DNA of 64,000 bases from positions 1,178,001-1,242,000 of the forward strand of contig BQMF02000056.1 of the NCBI GenBank assembly GCA_027922465.2, written 5' to 3'. The notes beneath the pieces are model-generated. The model had not been told where the DNA came from. It did no database searches and saw only the letters and a program-made list of their open reading frames with translations. The position numbers and the translations under genes are program-made. The DNA is from Turritopsis dohrnii. Lineage: Eukaryota; Cnidaria; Hydrozoa; Anthoathecata; Oceaniidae. Each line of letters opens with the position of its first letter. Position 1 is the first letter of the stretch. Below, piece by piece: positions 34,263-49,300 of the stretch.

Positions 34263-34328
34263 GTACATACTTAACAGTGTAATTACTATCATTAAATACT
34301 ATTTTATTTCAAGTGAGGTACAGTCAAC
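34263..34328 (+). promoter_or_regulatory. presumed 5' UTR / promoter-proximal region of TSR gene 2
   Basis: The 66 bases between the hairpin MITE and the start codon. TTTTATTTCAAG at about 34302-34313 looks like a splice acceptor, so the 5' UTR may contain a splice or a trans-splice site. No TATA box can be assigned with confidence in this AT-rich DNA. Confidence 0.3.
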
Positions 34329-34371
34329 ATGAAAAAGTTGGTATTGCTATTCGGAATTGGTTTGACGCTAG
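34329..34371 (+). CDS. TSR gene 2 exon 1, signal peptide
   Basis: ATG then MKKLVLLFGIGLTL, a positively charged start and a hydrophobic core, ending phase 1 at CTAG/GTATTT. Joined to the next exon it reads ...LTLGGWAQL, a plausible signal-peptidase site after GWA or G. An in-frame stop follows soon if the intron is read through. The start was chosen because it is the only ATG giving a signal peptide in phase with the first TSR exon. Confidence 0.7.
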
Positions 34372-37300
34372 GTATTTGTTCAATTATTACTTTTCATCAT
34401 AACTATTCGTTAAATTCTTCAGTAAAAGTCCATGAAGTATGTCTGTGTAACTTGAAATTATCTATAATTCAAATGTGAAGAGCGTTCCCAAAACAAATGA
34501 CTGTTTGGTTGGATGAGAATATGTGAATCGTTAAGTTTTTTGCATTAAAAGATGAACATTTTGAGTAATGATAAATCAAACTAAGAGCAGTGTTTGCATT
34601 TTATTGTCAAATGAAAACCAAACATGATAACGGAAAGGAAAAGTAAGGAAAACAAAAGTTACAGGAGCATAAATGCCCAGCATAATTTTTCCAACAATTC
34701 CAACTATTCCAACTATTCCCAACCATCACCAAAACGTATAAAATACACACAAAATAAACGACATTATCTACCATGCATTTCGTATTAAAACTGATCGTTC
34801 CATGAAAAAACGAGATTTTAACTAAATTTTCTGCATTTGCTTTAAAAATATTGGTATTGGTTTCAAGAGCAGGAATAACGTTAGTGTTCATGTATCGGGT
34901 TAGTCCAAAACAAGGAACGGTGTTTCACAACAGATATTTTTAGATCTAATAACTATGAAAGAGAGTGCTTTTTACTTCTGAATAGAGGAATCCTATTACT
35001 ATATTATGGTGTATCATTCTTCTAATTTGGTTGAGTAGAGAAAAAGTTATTTACAAAAAACTGAAAGAAGTCCTTGTAAAATTCATTGAAAAATGGACAA
35101 ATTAGTGGAGCAAAGCTTTTGAACAATATTCCATTGTCCAATAACCTCTGTAGGATTATTCACTCTAGTAAAATTGATACATACTCAAACTTTTTTGTTG
35201 TAACATGATTTGCGGCATTTCTCAATATATTTTAAAAAGTTTCAGCGAATAAAATTTTCAGAAAATGCTGAAAAATGTTTGAACTTTTTATCTAATTCAA
35301 CTATTTGGATTAAGAAAAATAAGGGCAATTAAATAAAAAGACCGGTACTTATTTTGACTCACCCTAGACTAGGCGAATTGAATGTTACATGTTTATTATT
35401 TTACTTTGATACAGGTTGGGCACAGTTGTTGGAATGGAGCTCATGGTCCATATGTTCAACGACATGTGGTTATGGATCTCAAAGTCGCAATAGAAATTGT
35501 TGTACAACTGGTTGTACTGGAAATGTTTCAGAAACTCGAACTTGCTTCATTACAAGCTGTTCACGTAAGTTGCAACTCTCATAAGGTTCCATTTCCATGT
35601 AAGAATCTAGGCTTCTGATTTTTTGTTGTTGATCTATTACACGATTTCCGTCAAGAATTAGAGCATTTAATTCAAACGCGATTTGTGAATATTGAGAAGT
35701 CTTTCTTTATTGTTGTACGGATTTAGCTGATGGCGGAAATGTAAGGTTATCGGACAAGCAGGAGGGTTTGTGACAAAAAATCATTATTTATCTAATAGCA
35801 TTAAATTAATTAAAACTTTTTTTGCAGATATTTGATGGAGACCAGACACACCACTCAAATATTCTTAATAAAAGCTTTCCCAGCATGCTATAAACAGAAA
35901 AAAGTTAAAATTAAATTGTATATTCAAGCAAAAGTTACAGTATTAATCTTTTCAAAGCGATCTGTTTAAGTAAAAGGATTTAAAACTTTTCGTAAAGAAC
36001 TTTAACCCCCTATATCAACATTAATTTATGAAGTTGATTTTTAATTTCCAAAACATGCTACAAAGTGGTATTAGGCGAACCTGATTGCTATCTTTTTGCT
36101 ATTATCTTTGACAAGCAAAATAATTACTTGGGATACAAAGCAACAGAAAAACGTTTTTCACGCGTGAGAAAAAATGATCATTAAACATAAGTAATGTTGA
36201 AGAATGAAAGTGTAACACTTCATTGCGTAGTAATACATACGGATACGGATACGGATTCCATCGATATAAAACTTATAAAAATTTCATCACGAGAAAGACC
36301 AAAATATAGGTATCCCATCGATAAAAAAGTCATAAAATTAATTGGATATTTTCTTCAAAACTGCGATGATAATTTCTGAATCCAATGTTTTGAAACATAA
36401 TGTACTATAGTGCTAATGGACTTTAATGAAGTTAATAGTGCGAATCGTAGATAAAAACTACATTTTCTTCTTCCCTGATTTTGCCACACTGCCAAATTTT
36501 AATGAAACTTTTTTAAGAGACACCCTGTATACTATAAATAAACTAGATTACATCTGAATGACATGTTTGTTGGTACAAAATGATATTAATCCTTTCAGAT
36601 ATCGCAATGCGTATGCACGTAATTAATAATGTCTAAATACTGTGATATTTTCATATCTGGTGTAAATCTTCCAATCAGACGTCTCAAATCACAAGTACAG
36701 AAAAGAATACGCATATTTGGTCATGCAAAATACATTCATATATACCGAAATCAACATAGACCGAACACAGAAATTTCTGTTTAAGTTCGATTAAACGTTC
36801 TTTAAGAAATTCGAAAAAGTTATTAAAGGTTTTTGTAGCATAACATTACTTTTCTGATAACATATCCACCCCAGGGCATTGTGAAAAAGTGTTATTGGTA
36901 CTATGCGAAACTTTATAATATCAATTAATATTGCATTAATCAACGATTAAGATATATCAATAATAGAATTTACTACATCTGAACGAGTTCCTTTATTTGC
37001 TTATAAAAGATTCTTTATAGAATTCAGTTTATATTCATCTTTTCAATCACCACATTGATTACGTAAGTAAATCATAGTCTTTGAAGATTTGATATGTACT
37101 GACAATCTTCTTATTTATGAACGGAACTCTAAATATTGCAAACACAAAATGTAAAAAAAAAATTTGATCTTAAAAAGTATATGTATTGGCAGTAAAACCT
37201 AAAAACTGATAAGGCTAATCCACAAAACTATCATAATCATTATTATATCAAAATTATCATTATTTTTATACTAATGCTGCATTTAAAAAAAAAATTCAAG

Positions 37301-40300
37301 TGTAGGATATGAGCTCAAATAGCTAAAAATACATCAAACATAAGTATGGCAGAGTAGAAAGGCATTTTTGATGATAAAGATGAGGAGAAAACTGAGCTGC
37401 GCTGTATGAATCCTGCGCTTAGAATGCATTAATGCCTGCACATGAAACGAAGGAAGGTCTTAAAAAGGAGGACTTAAAAAATATCAAACATATTTTCCCC
37501 TAAAAACATAGAAGTATACTTTTGATTTGACTCTATTTAAAAAGCATTGCGAGCTGCCTTTTAGTTAGGAGATAATGATCACAGTGCAGTAGAATCAATA
37601 TTTTGAAATAATTATACGTTCTACTATAGAATTTTATCTTCACTTTTGTATATGTATATCTTCTTTTGAAAACATTTAAAAACATTCTAAATGGTTTCTT
37701 CCTGATAACATCTATTGTATGATCAGTTTTAAGTAAACGCACACACAAAACCGCTTGTATCAAATTTTAGGAATACAAATATCTGCCTCTATTTTGACAT
37801 TTATCAACCGTTTGAATGTTGAATATCATTTTCCTCTTAACTAATAATGTTAAGGCAGTTTGACAACAAACCACTAAAAGTTATGGTTTTATAACATCAA
37901 AAAGTACAAAGGAAATAATACAATGAAACATCATAATAACAATAAAAATTAATGTCGTAAGAAACAAGAATATTATTATAATAACGTTGCACGAGTGATT
38001 ATCAAACTCACGTGAAGCATAACATATAATGATTTATATTTCAGAAGATTGCCAGTTGTCGGAATGGACAGGGTGGACAGTTTGCAGTGTAACATGTGGC
38101 ATAGGGAAGCAAACCAACTCAAAAGAATGTGATGTTCCAAGAAGTACTGAACTCCAAACTGCTGGTTCAACTCATTACTTTAGTGAAACAACAACTCGAG
38201 ATTGCAACACCTTAATAGAATGTCCAGGTAGGAATTTATGAAAATTGATAAGCTCATGCGAGTTAAGTTTATTATCATTGAATCTATTTTAAGTTGATGG
38301 TGCTTGGGGTGAATGGTATATTTCCGTTGGTGAAGAATGCAGTCAAACATGTAATGGTGGAGTTCTGGATTTTACTCGTAACTGTGATGACCCTGCAGCT
38401 CTTGGTATGGGTTTGGCATGTGTAGGGGAAAGTACAAAGACGGTTGCATGTGGAATGAACGATTGTCCAGGTACCCAGTCACCCATTTTTATCTGTTTAT
38501 ATATGCTGAATCAGAGCGTTTATGCTGAATACTTGCTCCTCCTAAATTTTAATTTAGTTGTTAGTGCATGGAGATATGTGTATATGTTTTTGCTTTCTAT
38601 CGATAGTCAAGTCATTTTAAATTATTATTGTGCTCTTTCTTCGTGTATTCTAAGAATCAATCAAACTAAAATGTATCATTGCAATCCTTTTCTAACTGCA
38701 CAAACAAATCTATTTCTAAGCAAACTTGATTTCTATGTTTTTAGTTTAAGCATCCCTACTTTAATAATTCTGATAAATGATCGTTCTACCTAGGTGGTTG
38801 CAATTAAAATTACATTTAGAAAATGACAGTGGTATTTCCAAATGTTTATCTAACTCTTAAGTGAAATATCAAATCACATTAGCGAGATGATTACATAAGA
38901 TGTTAGTTGCCACTGTGCTTTCACAATCCTAAAAGATATTTTGAAGATTTAAGCCTCTAAAATAGCAAAAGAATGTCTGTTAATTTGACGATCTGCAACA
39001 GGAAAATATTTTACAACTAAAAAATAATCACCTAATAATCAGGTGGCTATATAATGAAATCCATAAGCACGCATGCGTATTAAAAAGACGCTAATGTTAG
39101 CTAATTGAGACAAAATTAGGCAAAACATATGAAAGTCTTCACCAAGTTACCATTTTTAGTGCAGTAGAATTCGTGCATGCGTAGGAGGAAACAAGTGAAA
39201 TTAGTCATAATTAGGAAACATACATGAGCGTCTTCATCAAATAGCTTTTCAAGGACTATAAGAAGGCCATGCAATATAATTCAAAATTGTGCATCCGCAG
39301 AAAATACTGTCAATTCAGGTTACACATAGGCAAAACGCATAAAGTTCCCCACCAGAAAATATTTCAAGTTCTATCAGTTAGCCATGTAATACAAACCAAG
39401 TTCGCACATGCCCAGTGAAAACATTTAGGTAGGATCATTATGTTGTTAACACTTTGGTAAAATTCATATATGTGAGCATACACTTTCTGCACATGAGTGT
39501 TTGTTTGAAGGTATCCGGAAATCATTTGACGTCACACATACAAGATTTACCTCCCTCTCACAAACCACGAGTCGGTTTGAACCGAAAACTTTACTTCAAA
39601 AGTGAATGTGGAGCTTATAATGTGACGTCAGGATAATCGTGTGCTTCACTAAAGGCTATATTTGTTTGTTTCTGCATTAAATCAAAATTCGAGATGCCTT
39701 TGACAATAACAGAACAAAAGGTAATTAACCTGCTTAATCATTCCCAGTACATTCTCAGACGCATGTTTTCAGCATATACGCTAGGCATGGGTAAATACTG
39801 CACAACCTTAATTTACCGTTTTGAAGTAAGTAGTCCCAATACCTGCAATCCAAATGTTCACAAAACACTACAAATATACAGTTCCAATGGCATAAATCTC
39901 AGTTGGTTGTTTGGTATGTATTGTGATGTGTATATAGGAAGCATGCAGACCCCTCTGACAATTATGACATTTTCAACTATTTGCGATTAGCACATATACT
40001 TAGTTTGGTTAGCACTATTTTTTAATCAACAATGAAATGAAACTATTGACGAAATGTGTTTATGTTATATAGCTATAACTTATATAGTTATAGTTATAAT
40101 GTCTATATGTTAAAGGTACTCACATACACTTATATTACGAACTTCTTTTCCTTCGACAACACAATAATGGTAAATAATAGCCTGACTTCATAGTGTTAAA
40201 TGATTAAGACCTTCGAGGGTTTTATCTAAGTATGGCTCATATTGGCATTATTTCACTGCGTATGTGCAATTTTCGGTTTCATTTTATGGTCATATGACAG

Positions 40301-43300
40301 CCATTATAAAGGTACACGATGAAGATGTTCACCTGTTTTGCCAAATTATGACTCATTTATCATGTGTTTCACTACGCATACGCGAATTCTATGTGATAGC
40401 TGATCTGTTGGCTACAATTTAGTTCAGGAAATCATGACGTATTCAAAATGTTTTCTCTGCAGATGTGTGGCATTTTCTCACCGTTCTGCAAGTTTCTTCA
40501 GATTATGCTTCCTTGTTACATTACATTCACGATCTCTAAAAGTATTCAAAATTATATCAAGATAGTAGCTACAATAGATAATTTGTAGTTCCTTCTTGTT
40601 CTGTATTGTACTTCCATATCGCAAAACAATATTCAGACATAAAAAAAAAAAAAAAATTTCAAACACAGTGAAAATATGAACTCCAGTCTACACAAAGAAA
40701 TAGTAGTGGTATTCTGTATGAGCAAAGGAATATATACATTTATACTTATTTTTTAAGAGAGTGTATGGTAAGGTGTCTTATACTTTAGTTAATGGAATGT
40801 GGTCATCATGGACTGGATGGACAGCCTGTAGTGTAACTTGTGGCATAGGAAAGCAAACAGATTTTAGAGAATGTGATGATCCATCTCCTAGTGGTACTGG
40901 TCTCCAATGTCTGATCGATGGTGGAACTTACTCTTTGTGTGAAGAAACATCTCGAGAATGCAATACTTTAGTAGAATGCCCAGGTATTATTTACTAGAAT
41001 ATCGATGTGTTAGATATAATTTAACCGCAGATGTTGTCAAATAATTGACATACTCTATTAGTGAATGGCGCTTGGAGTGAATGGTATATTCCGGTTGGGG
41101 AAGAATGCAGCCAAACCTGTGGTGGTGGAATGTTGAGTTTTTCTCGTGACTGTGATGATCCTCCTCCTGCTGGTACTGGATTTGCTTGTCCAGGGGAATG
41201 TTCGAAGACAATCAGATGCGGAACAAATTCCTGTCCAGGTATTGTCCATTCTTGGCGCGTAGTTAATAAATAATTAAATGTTTTTTAACCTTTCATTATT
41301 TGTTTTTTTACAAATGTTAATGTTGTTGATGGCGAAAGAACGATGTGGTTTTATTGCCTTCTGCTCGTGTTTGCTTGATGATCGTCTGTTAATTTACTCA
41401 TACAGACTAGAATCTCTTTTCCTCTGTTACACCGTGTTCACAGTTAGCAACATTTATATTGTTTTTACTCCCTCTATTATTTTTCTTTAAGCAAAATCTT
41501 CTACCAGGCCTGCAAAAGAGAATATTTAGTCTGTTGACAAGAAAATACAGCTGCCGTTTTTTCTAAGATTCGTCAGCGAATTTATCTAGTGAATTTCAAA
41601 GATTAATTTTAATCAGTCAATGAAAGCAAAGAACAGGTACAATGGCTGCCGCATCGATGTTTACTCATACTAGGGAGCGTAGCTATGTGCTTTAAAACAC
41701 TAAATAGAAATTTGCGATAAAGTCTGAAAACAGTGTGTCAAAGACAATGTGTCAATAAAATGAAGATCCAACCTTGAGTATGGTGCAGGAAAATATTACT
41801 ATTTATAATGTCCTCTGGCTTTAATAAAATGGAAGTTAAAACCCCGGAAAACGTGAAAGTTGACCCTGTGTAGCCGACCCATTGGACATTCGATATTGAA
41901 TCTGGAATTCAAATACACATATGGCCGTGAAAGGGAAATAATTGACAGCAAATGAAATCGAAGGGCAAAATGAAAAACAGTTAAGTGTGAGAAAAATTAA
42001 ACACTTTGTTAAAGTATCATGCCGTTATTTATGCCGTTATGTGACATCTTAGATCCTCAATAAAAGTACTTTGTTAAAGTGACTTTAAGTGGCTTTGTTA
42101 AAGTGCAAGCAATAAAAAATTGTTACATAACTGTTTTGTTTTCGGAAATTGATTTTGTTTTTAATTGATCGTTGAGACTTCAATGAGTTTTTCCAAACTT
42201 ATTTTTCGATTTTCTCTTCTTCTACTTTTCAATTTCCTACAAAAATCACACCACGATAATGATCAAAAAATAAGGATTACACTGACATAAAATTTATAAA
42301 AATTAATTGGATATTTTCTTGAAAAATGCGATGAAAATATTTGAAGCAAACGTTTTAAAAGACACTGTATACTTCATGATACTTCCTTGCACTTGCGTCC
42401 GTGAATTAATGACTGAGGAGTAATTATGGAACTGAGAGTACTTTTTTAAGTGGGTCGTCATTTGCAGTGGCACCGGTTATGATTGTGCCAGCAATGCAGA
42501 ACAGACTATTCTATGTACTTTGAATGACTGTCCAGGCCTAAAAACAGATATTGACAGTCATCTGGCATGAGTCATTTTGCACTACACATTTTGTTTACCT
42601 TTGCTTTCTTTCTCAAGTAAATAGAGTATAGTTTCATTCTAAATGCATTTCTACATGTGTCTATTTTTTCAATTCATTTGTTAATCCGTACTGTTTTATT
42701 TTAGTCGACGGTGTGTGGAGTGATTGGATTTACGATATATGTAGTGCAACATGTGGAATGGGCTTTGCAGATCGTAGTCGTGTTTGTAATGATCCTGAAC
42801 CAGCTGAAGCCGGTGCTCAATGTCCAAAACGAAATGGAGATCCTGATCTTAATGAATCAGAGGAAGTAACATGTCAAGTCTTAGTTTGTCCAGGTACACA
42901 TGTAGATAACTTTTGTCATATTCATTAATAAAGAAAATGAAGGCAGGCGCTTTTGCTGAGTCAACAGAAGTTATTTGTACAGAGCTAGTTTGCTCCGTTG
43001 TGCAGAACTATTTATTTACTTAACTGGATATATGCTGTCAATATAACTAGATAAGAAATACCAATAACACATGTTTATAGAAGCTGTTCCTGATTGAATT
43101 TTTTACAGTCCTTTTGAATTATGTGGGAAACTATTACTGTCAAAAACAATTTTACCTTCGTTTTAGTTGATGGTATGTGGGGTGCGTGGGTTAATGATGA
43201 AACTCCATGCTCTGTGACATGTGGTGGCGGACAACAATTACTAACTCGTGAATGTGATGATCCTCCACAAGCTGGTACTGGTGCTGATTGTGTTGGAAGT

Positions 43301-46300
43301 TCGCAAAAGACAATGCCGTGTGGTTTGACATATTGCCCAGGTGTGGAATTGTAAATATGTATCTTTCAAAAGTACTATGAATCATTAGTCTATTTAAAAA
43401 GTTGTTTCTATAGTTAATGGTATGTGGAGTGGATGGATTCTTGATGGATGTAGTGCAACATGTGGCTTGGGATATGGTGATCGCCATCGTTTTTGTGATG
43501 ATCCTGTACCTGCTGGAACTGGTGCTCAATGTACAAAAGGAAATGGAGATCCTGACCTTAGTGAAGCAGAGGAAGTTACTTGTCAAGACTTAGTTTGCCC
43601 AGGTACGCATGTATATAATTTCATCAAAGTCTTTAAATATAAAAAAAACCTACATTGATAAGATGTGATAGATGTGGCATTACTTGTAAGGAAAGATTTC
43701 GAATCTCTTGTTGTTTTCAGAATAACCCAATTGATGGACAACTGCTTTTAGTAGACCAGTATTCTTTCGCAGCTGGTCTGAGCCTCAAACGCCAAATTAA
43801 CTTTCTCTTGATATTGTTACCATAGAGCATGGACATTTGAATAATAGAAATAAAAGGCTAAAATATTAGTTATGAGTCCATTTCCATTTATACGTCCATT
43901 GGTAGATGCATAAGAATAGAAGCAATTCTTTTAACATGCCATGTAAAATTGAATAAATGGTAAAACAAATACAACATGTATTAAATGTAAACATCTTTTC
44001 CTACTTAATAAAGATAAAATGTAAAATTGCACGTTCCCTCGTTTGCAGATAACACATTTCCAGGATGCTCATTTTCAAGAAGCAGGTTCTATTTGTAGAC
44101 TTGAATTAATTTAAATCTCACGAAAGGAATTCGGTGCAGCAATAGGCTTTCCTCGTGTTAATTTTGTTGTTGTTGTTGTTGTTGTTTACGTTGTTTCTGT
44201 TGACGTTTCCGTTGTTGATGTTGTTGTTTATGCTAAGCAAAGTACATTAATTCAAAATGAACCGTCATTCACCGTTCAATCTGCTTACAATACCCATTGC
44301 ATGAAGTTTCACAGTTATGAAATCTAACTTACATTCAAAAAATTTAATTTAAGTTAGTGTACCATGCATGTAAAGAATAGCCATTGGAATTTATACTCAA
44401 TTATAGAAATTTTTGCAAATTGAATACTTCCTTTATGGCGATAGTTGATAAACATGCAGAATAAATCATATGAAAAAGTCTAGCACACATTTGAGTTGGC
44501 AATCAGAGGTATTTCCAACAATTTCCAACAATATAAGAATTTTTGAAAATTGAATACTTCCTTTATGGCTATAATTGATAAACATGCAGATTAAAATCAT
44601 ACTATCCCTCAAGGCAGCGTCGTTCGCCGCCCATGTCCAGCGTCCATGCGTTTTGTGTCACCTCCCAAAAAGTTCACGAAAAATGGAATTAAGAAATTGA
44701 CAATGGAAAGTGCTACCATCTTATAGAGCTCGAAATTCTGAGAAAGAAAATGTATAGGATCTACCATTTTGCGTGACAGATAGACAAACAGACGGAGAAT
44801 CGGCTATTAATATATAGATCATATGAAGTGATTATAAATCATATGAAAAAGTCTAGCGCACATTCGAGTTAGTAATCAGAGGTATTTCCAACAATTGTGG
44901 TATATCAACAGCGAACATTCCTTAAATATCAACGAATAACTTTCTACCCAACAAAATACTTCTTACTTTAGATAAGTTGCGGATGATTAAACAAGAAAGC
45001 TGAAGGCATGTGTCATAACATCCCATTGTTCTAACGGCTTCTTTCTAGATCCTGAAATGTTCAGCACACATTTTTCGTAATTTGGTAATTGATATTTAGT
45101 TTTTTGGGAAAAAACACAAACCACATCTGTACTTGTATCATGTCCAATTCAGGCTTGTACAAATTAGACAAGAGGTCTATAAGAAGTACGCGCATGAGAT
45201 TTGAGCTGTGTTTTGTACCTCTGCTGATAAGAAAAACATTTTAAGGCTACTTATGGTCTTCTTACATACGTTTGGTAGGATAGTTGTACTTTTAAAAGCC
45301 AAGCTGCGATTAGCGGAGCTGGAGTACATCTCAAAACTGTTGTATCCAATTCGCACCATCAGAGATCAAAGTAGGCCAATTTCGAGCTGTAAATGAACAA
45401 AAATTGAGCGTTGGGGTTCGAACAGTTATAGCTTATCTAAATTTTGCGAGTCTAGTTAATATCTAAATAATGTGCTTACTCATCAAATTGCATTTAAAAG
45501 TATCAGTGAAGGCCTTGTTTCGCGTAAGTAATGCAGAAAATTAAGGGGAACAAAGGTGAACAAATCGAAGTTTGCCAGGTTTCCTTTTACAGTTGTGGCA
45601 TTTTTGCATAATTTTGCCTTTTAACAGCAGTACTTTTGTGAATTTGAACGATTTTAATGAATTGGTATGTAAGGAAGGACGCCAAAATTATAAATTTCAT
45701 GCAAATTGATTGCAAGTATATGGTATTGCACTTTAGGAGTTAAACAATGCAGTGCATCACAGATAGTACATGACCTTACCGATACTGTGCAACTAAAGTA
45801 TGTGTATTTTATCTCTGGCATTGCAAACTTAAGAACCAATCAACATGATCTATATAAGAATAAAAACAAATACATCATCAACATCAACAGTTTGGGGAAA
45901 TTATGTGTTATTGATGAGTGACATTTAAATTCATCACCATTGTTACGTATTTGGTGATATTATAAGACGGGAATACCTATTTTCAAATACAGCGCCAGTC
46001 TCTACCATTTGATAAAGAGTAATTAACGTTGTATCTAACGTTGTATTAGCTATGTTTTGCTAATTAAATACCTCCTACTTAAGTAGCAAAAAATAGCATT
46101 TTACTATTTTAGCTAGACCACGTTGCAACTTCATAGCCGTCTTATGTTATCACATTTTTGAAAAACGATGCAATATGTATTTTAATTTAAGTTAGCATAA
46201 TAGCGTAAATAGTATATATGAGAACATTAATACATTGAACTAGGAAGGAAAATACAAGGAATATAAACGCCATCTATACACTCAAACGCTGGTTTATTAT

Positions 46301-49300
46301 TTGGAAACTGTAAATAAAGTTAATCAAAGTTGACGAAATCAGTGCATTCGATGTTTTCACATTATATCATCCAGACGTTTGCCTGTAACACACATTCCAC
46401 ATTTACTTCAATTGTAATATTAGAGGCAATTATCTGGATGCTAAAAGGACCTAGGTTACTGTAATATATTTATTTGCTCTTTGATTTAATTGTGGATGGT
46501 GGAGCACATGAAAATCGGGACTTTCGGCAGCTTCTTATCTACTATGTGCTTTATTCATGGTTCTGCTCACACTTGGATGGATTTAGTATGCGACGCATTA
46601 AGGGAAAAGGTAAAAAATCGCTGAATTGATTCAGTGATTTAGAAATCCCAAACACCGATTTATATAAGTTGAATTTTGTAAATTTGCAGTTCCTAAATCA
46701 ATTTTGCAAAATCGATTTTGAGATTTAAATATCCAAAGAATTGATTTTTTGAAAATCTTATATGCTCCATTGAAGATCTCAAAATTGATTTCGTACACTT
46801 GTGTAGTTAATGTAAAAATTGTTATCAGTAAAATCAAACAATCATAAGCGTTTCGGTAAAATCGTCACATGCAATCAGACTCATTGAAATAGGTTTGACC
46901 AAAACCATATTCTTCTTACCCAATACAAATATCTTGTTAAAGAAATAGTTATAAAATCTAGAACTATAAAGTCAGGGATATAAAAGCTAGTAATATTATC
47001 TAATGTAATCCGAATTGTAAATAAATACATACCTTCTAACAATGTTTCTTCGCACCAAGGTAACATTGAGTTTCTGAAAAAAGCAATCTTAATTAATGTC
47101 CTCTTCTTCTTGGATGTATTTTATTACCCAAATATGGTTTATTTTGTTACTGTCAACAAGGAGCAAGAACCAGTCAAATAATTCTTACAGATAATAGAAA
47201 AACAATATTACTTATAAGAAAGCATATTGAATCGAGAAGTCTACGATCACGCATCTAATTATTATATTATTATTATATTGTAGTATTATACAAATTTCTG
47301 GAACTAGGCACATGGTGCCTTTAACACCAGGTTAAATCTTTGACGACTTTTCCAAATCGAGTTTGTCGGGATGCTGTTGTTTCGACGAGATTTAGATTGA
47401 TATCGAATATGATAACAGCACCGACTTTGATACCGACTTTTGAACGTATTAAATGATGGTGTTTGCACAACGTCCGGTGGCAGGTTATTCCATTGTTCCG
47501 CAACTCGAAGTTAGTGTACCATGTAAAGAATAGCCATTGGAATTTATACTCAATTATAGAAATTTTTGCAAATTGGATACTTCCTTTATGGCGATAGTTG
47601 ATAAATTGATAGATTGATATCGAATATTTTGTTAAAGAAATAATATTTTGAAATGAATATTTTTTAACGTCTTTAAAACACTTTTGTCGGGTAATCGTGA
47701 ATTCGTGACGATGTACATTGTGTTTTTGTCTATCCTGAGATCGAAAGCGAAAGAATTTCCAATAGCTTCTTTGTCATAAAGGGTGATCTTATACATCTCG
47801 ATCATGTCGCCCCTATATCGACGATAATGCAGAGATGGAAGGTTCATGATCTCCAATCTTTCCTTGCAGCTAAGGTTTTTCATTCCGGGAAAAAGTTCTG
47901 ACTCATCAACAATTTCAGCTATAGTGTTTATGAAGATAACAAAAAGCAATGGGCCTAGATTGCAAAGCTTTCTGCTTACGGTCTCAATCGAAAAGCCTGC
48001 AGGCTTCTCAAAAGTTATCTAAAGAACGAAAGTTCTAGTATGGTACAAGGTAAATCTTTTAGCCGCAAATTCATCAAAGTTTCAAATGTTAGTTCTAGGT
48101 GAACATAACTCAAATTTGCCAATTACTGTTTGTGTTGATAATGTTAGAATTACTTCTGTTGATTGTGTTAAATTACTTGGCATATTCATAGATAGCAAAC
48201 TATCCTTTCAAAAACACATTTCTTCACTCTGTTTGAAAGCTGGATATAGAGTTAAGAGCCTAAACAGATTTCGATCCTTTCTTGACCTGATCTTTTCTAT
48301 TCAACACATTCATCTTATATGTTTTTAATTATGTTTCAATTTTGTGGATGTTTTGTAGCAGCTCTTCCTCAAAAAAAATTGACACTATTCATAAACGCGC
48401 ATTACGTACCCTAACAAATGATTTCTGTAGTAGTTATGAAGATCTGTTACAAAATACAAGCTTAAAGCGTATTCACGAAATTCACCTCTGTTCAATTTTG
48501 TGTGAAATTTATAAAACACTTCACAACTTAAATCCAGCTTTAATGCAAACGCTTTACTATATTAAGTCCTTGCCATATGACTTGCGTAATTAAAATCTAC
48601 TTGTATTACCAGCAAGGTCTAGTCGCTTTGGTACGCAATCGTTTGCTTTTAGAGGTAGTCTTCTGTGGAATACCCTACCAGATTGTGTAAAATCCAAACC
48701 TTCTGTGGAGGCCTTTAAACGTTCTATTGAATCTCTTAATCTGTTGGGACTTTGCGCCTGTAATATTTGCAGGTTATAATATTGTCATATTTTTCTATTA
48801 TTCATATTGTCCTTTTATGTTCCATTTTAGTTGGTGTAGATTAATTATCTTACTATTGTAAAACCAACATTAAATAGATTGATAAATAAATATGACCGAT
48901 CATTGGGGCACTCCTGACGTTACGGGAAATACATCGGATTTGTCTTGATTTACACAAACTTGTTGATATTGATCGGACAGAAAATCTCTGATCCAGGAGA
49001 GAAATGCACCTTGTAGTCCGTAGTGACGCAAGACGTAAATTAGTCGACAGTGGGGAACAGTATCAAACGCTTTTTTTAAAATCACAATATATGATATCAA
49101 TCACACCTCCATTTTTCATACCGGGAATTGCTCGAAAAAACTGGTTTATCTGGTCGTTTTCTTCAGTGCTACTATATGGGCTACGGTACACAACAGCAAA
49201 CAGCATGATTTCGGTTTGAAGTTGAATTTCTGTCAGCAGCGATTCTTTCTGTCTTTGCTGTTTTGTCAGAATGCATGATTTCTCTATTTTCTTGTACAAT

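Noticed and set aside
43191..43586. 131-codon minus-strand open frame
   Set aside because: It is a shadow of two TSR exons and their intron on the plus strand; similar shadows exist at 5513-5773, 40987-41249, 52604-52825 and 53705-53914.
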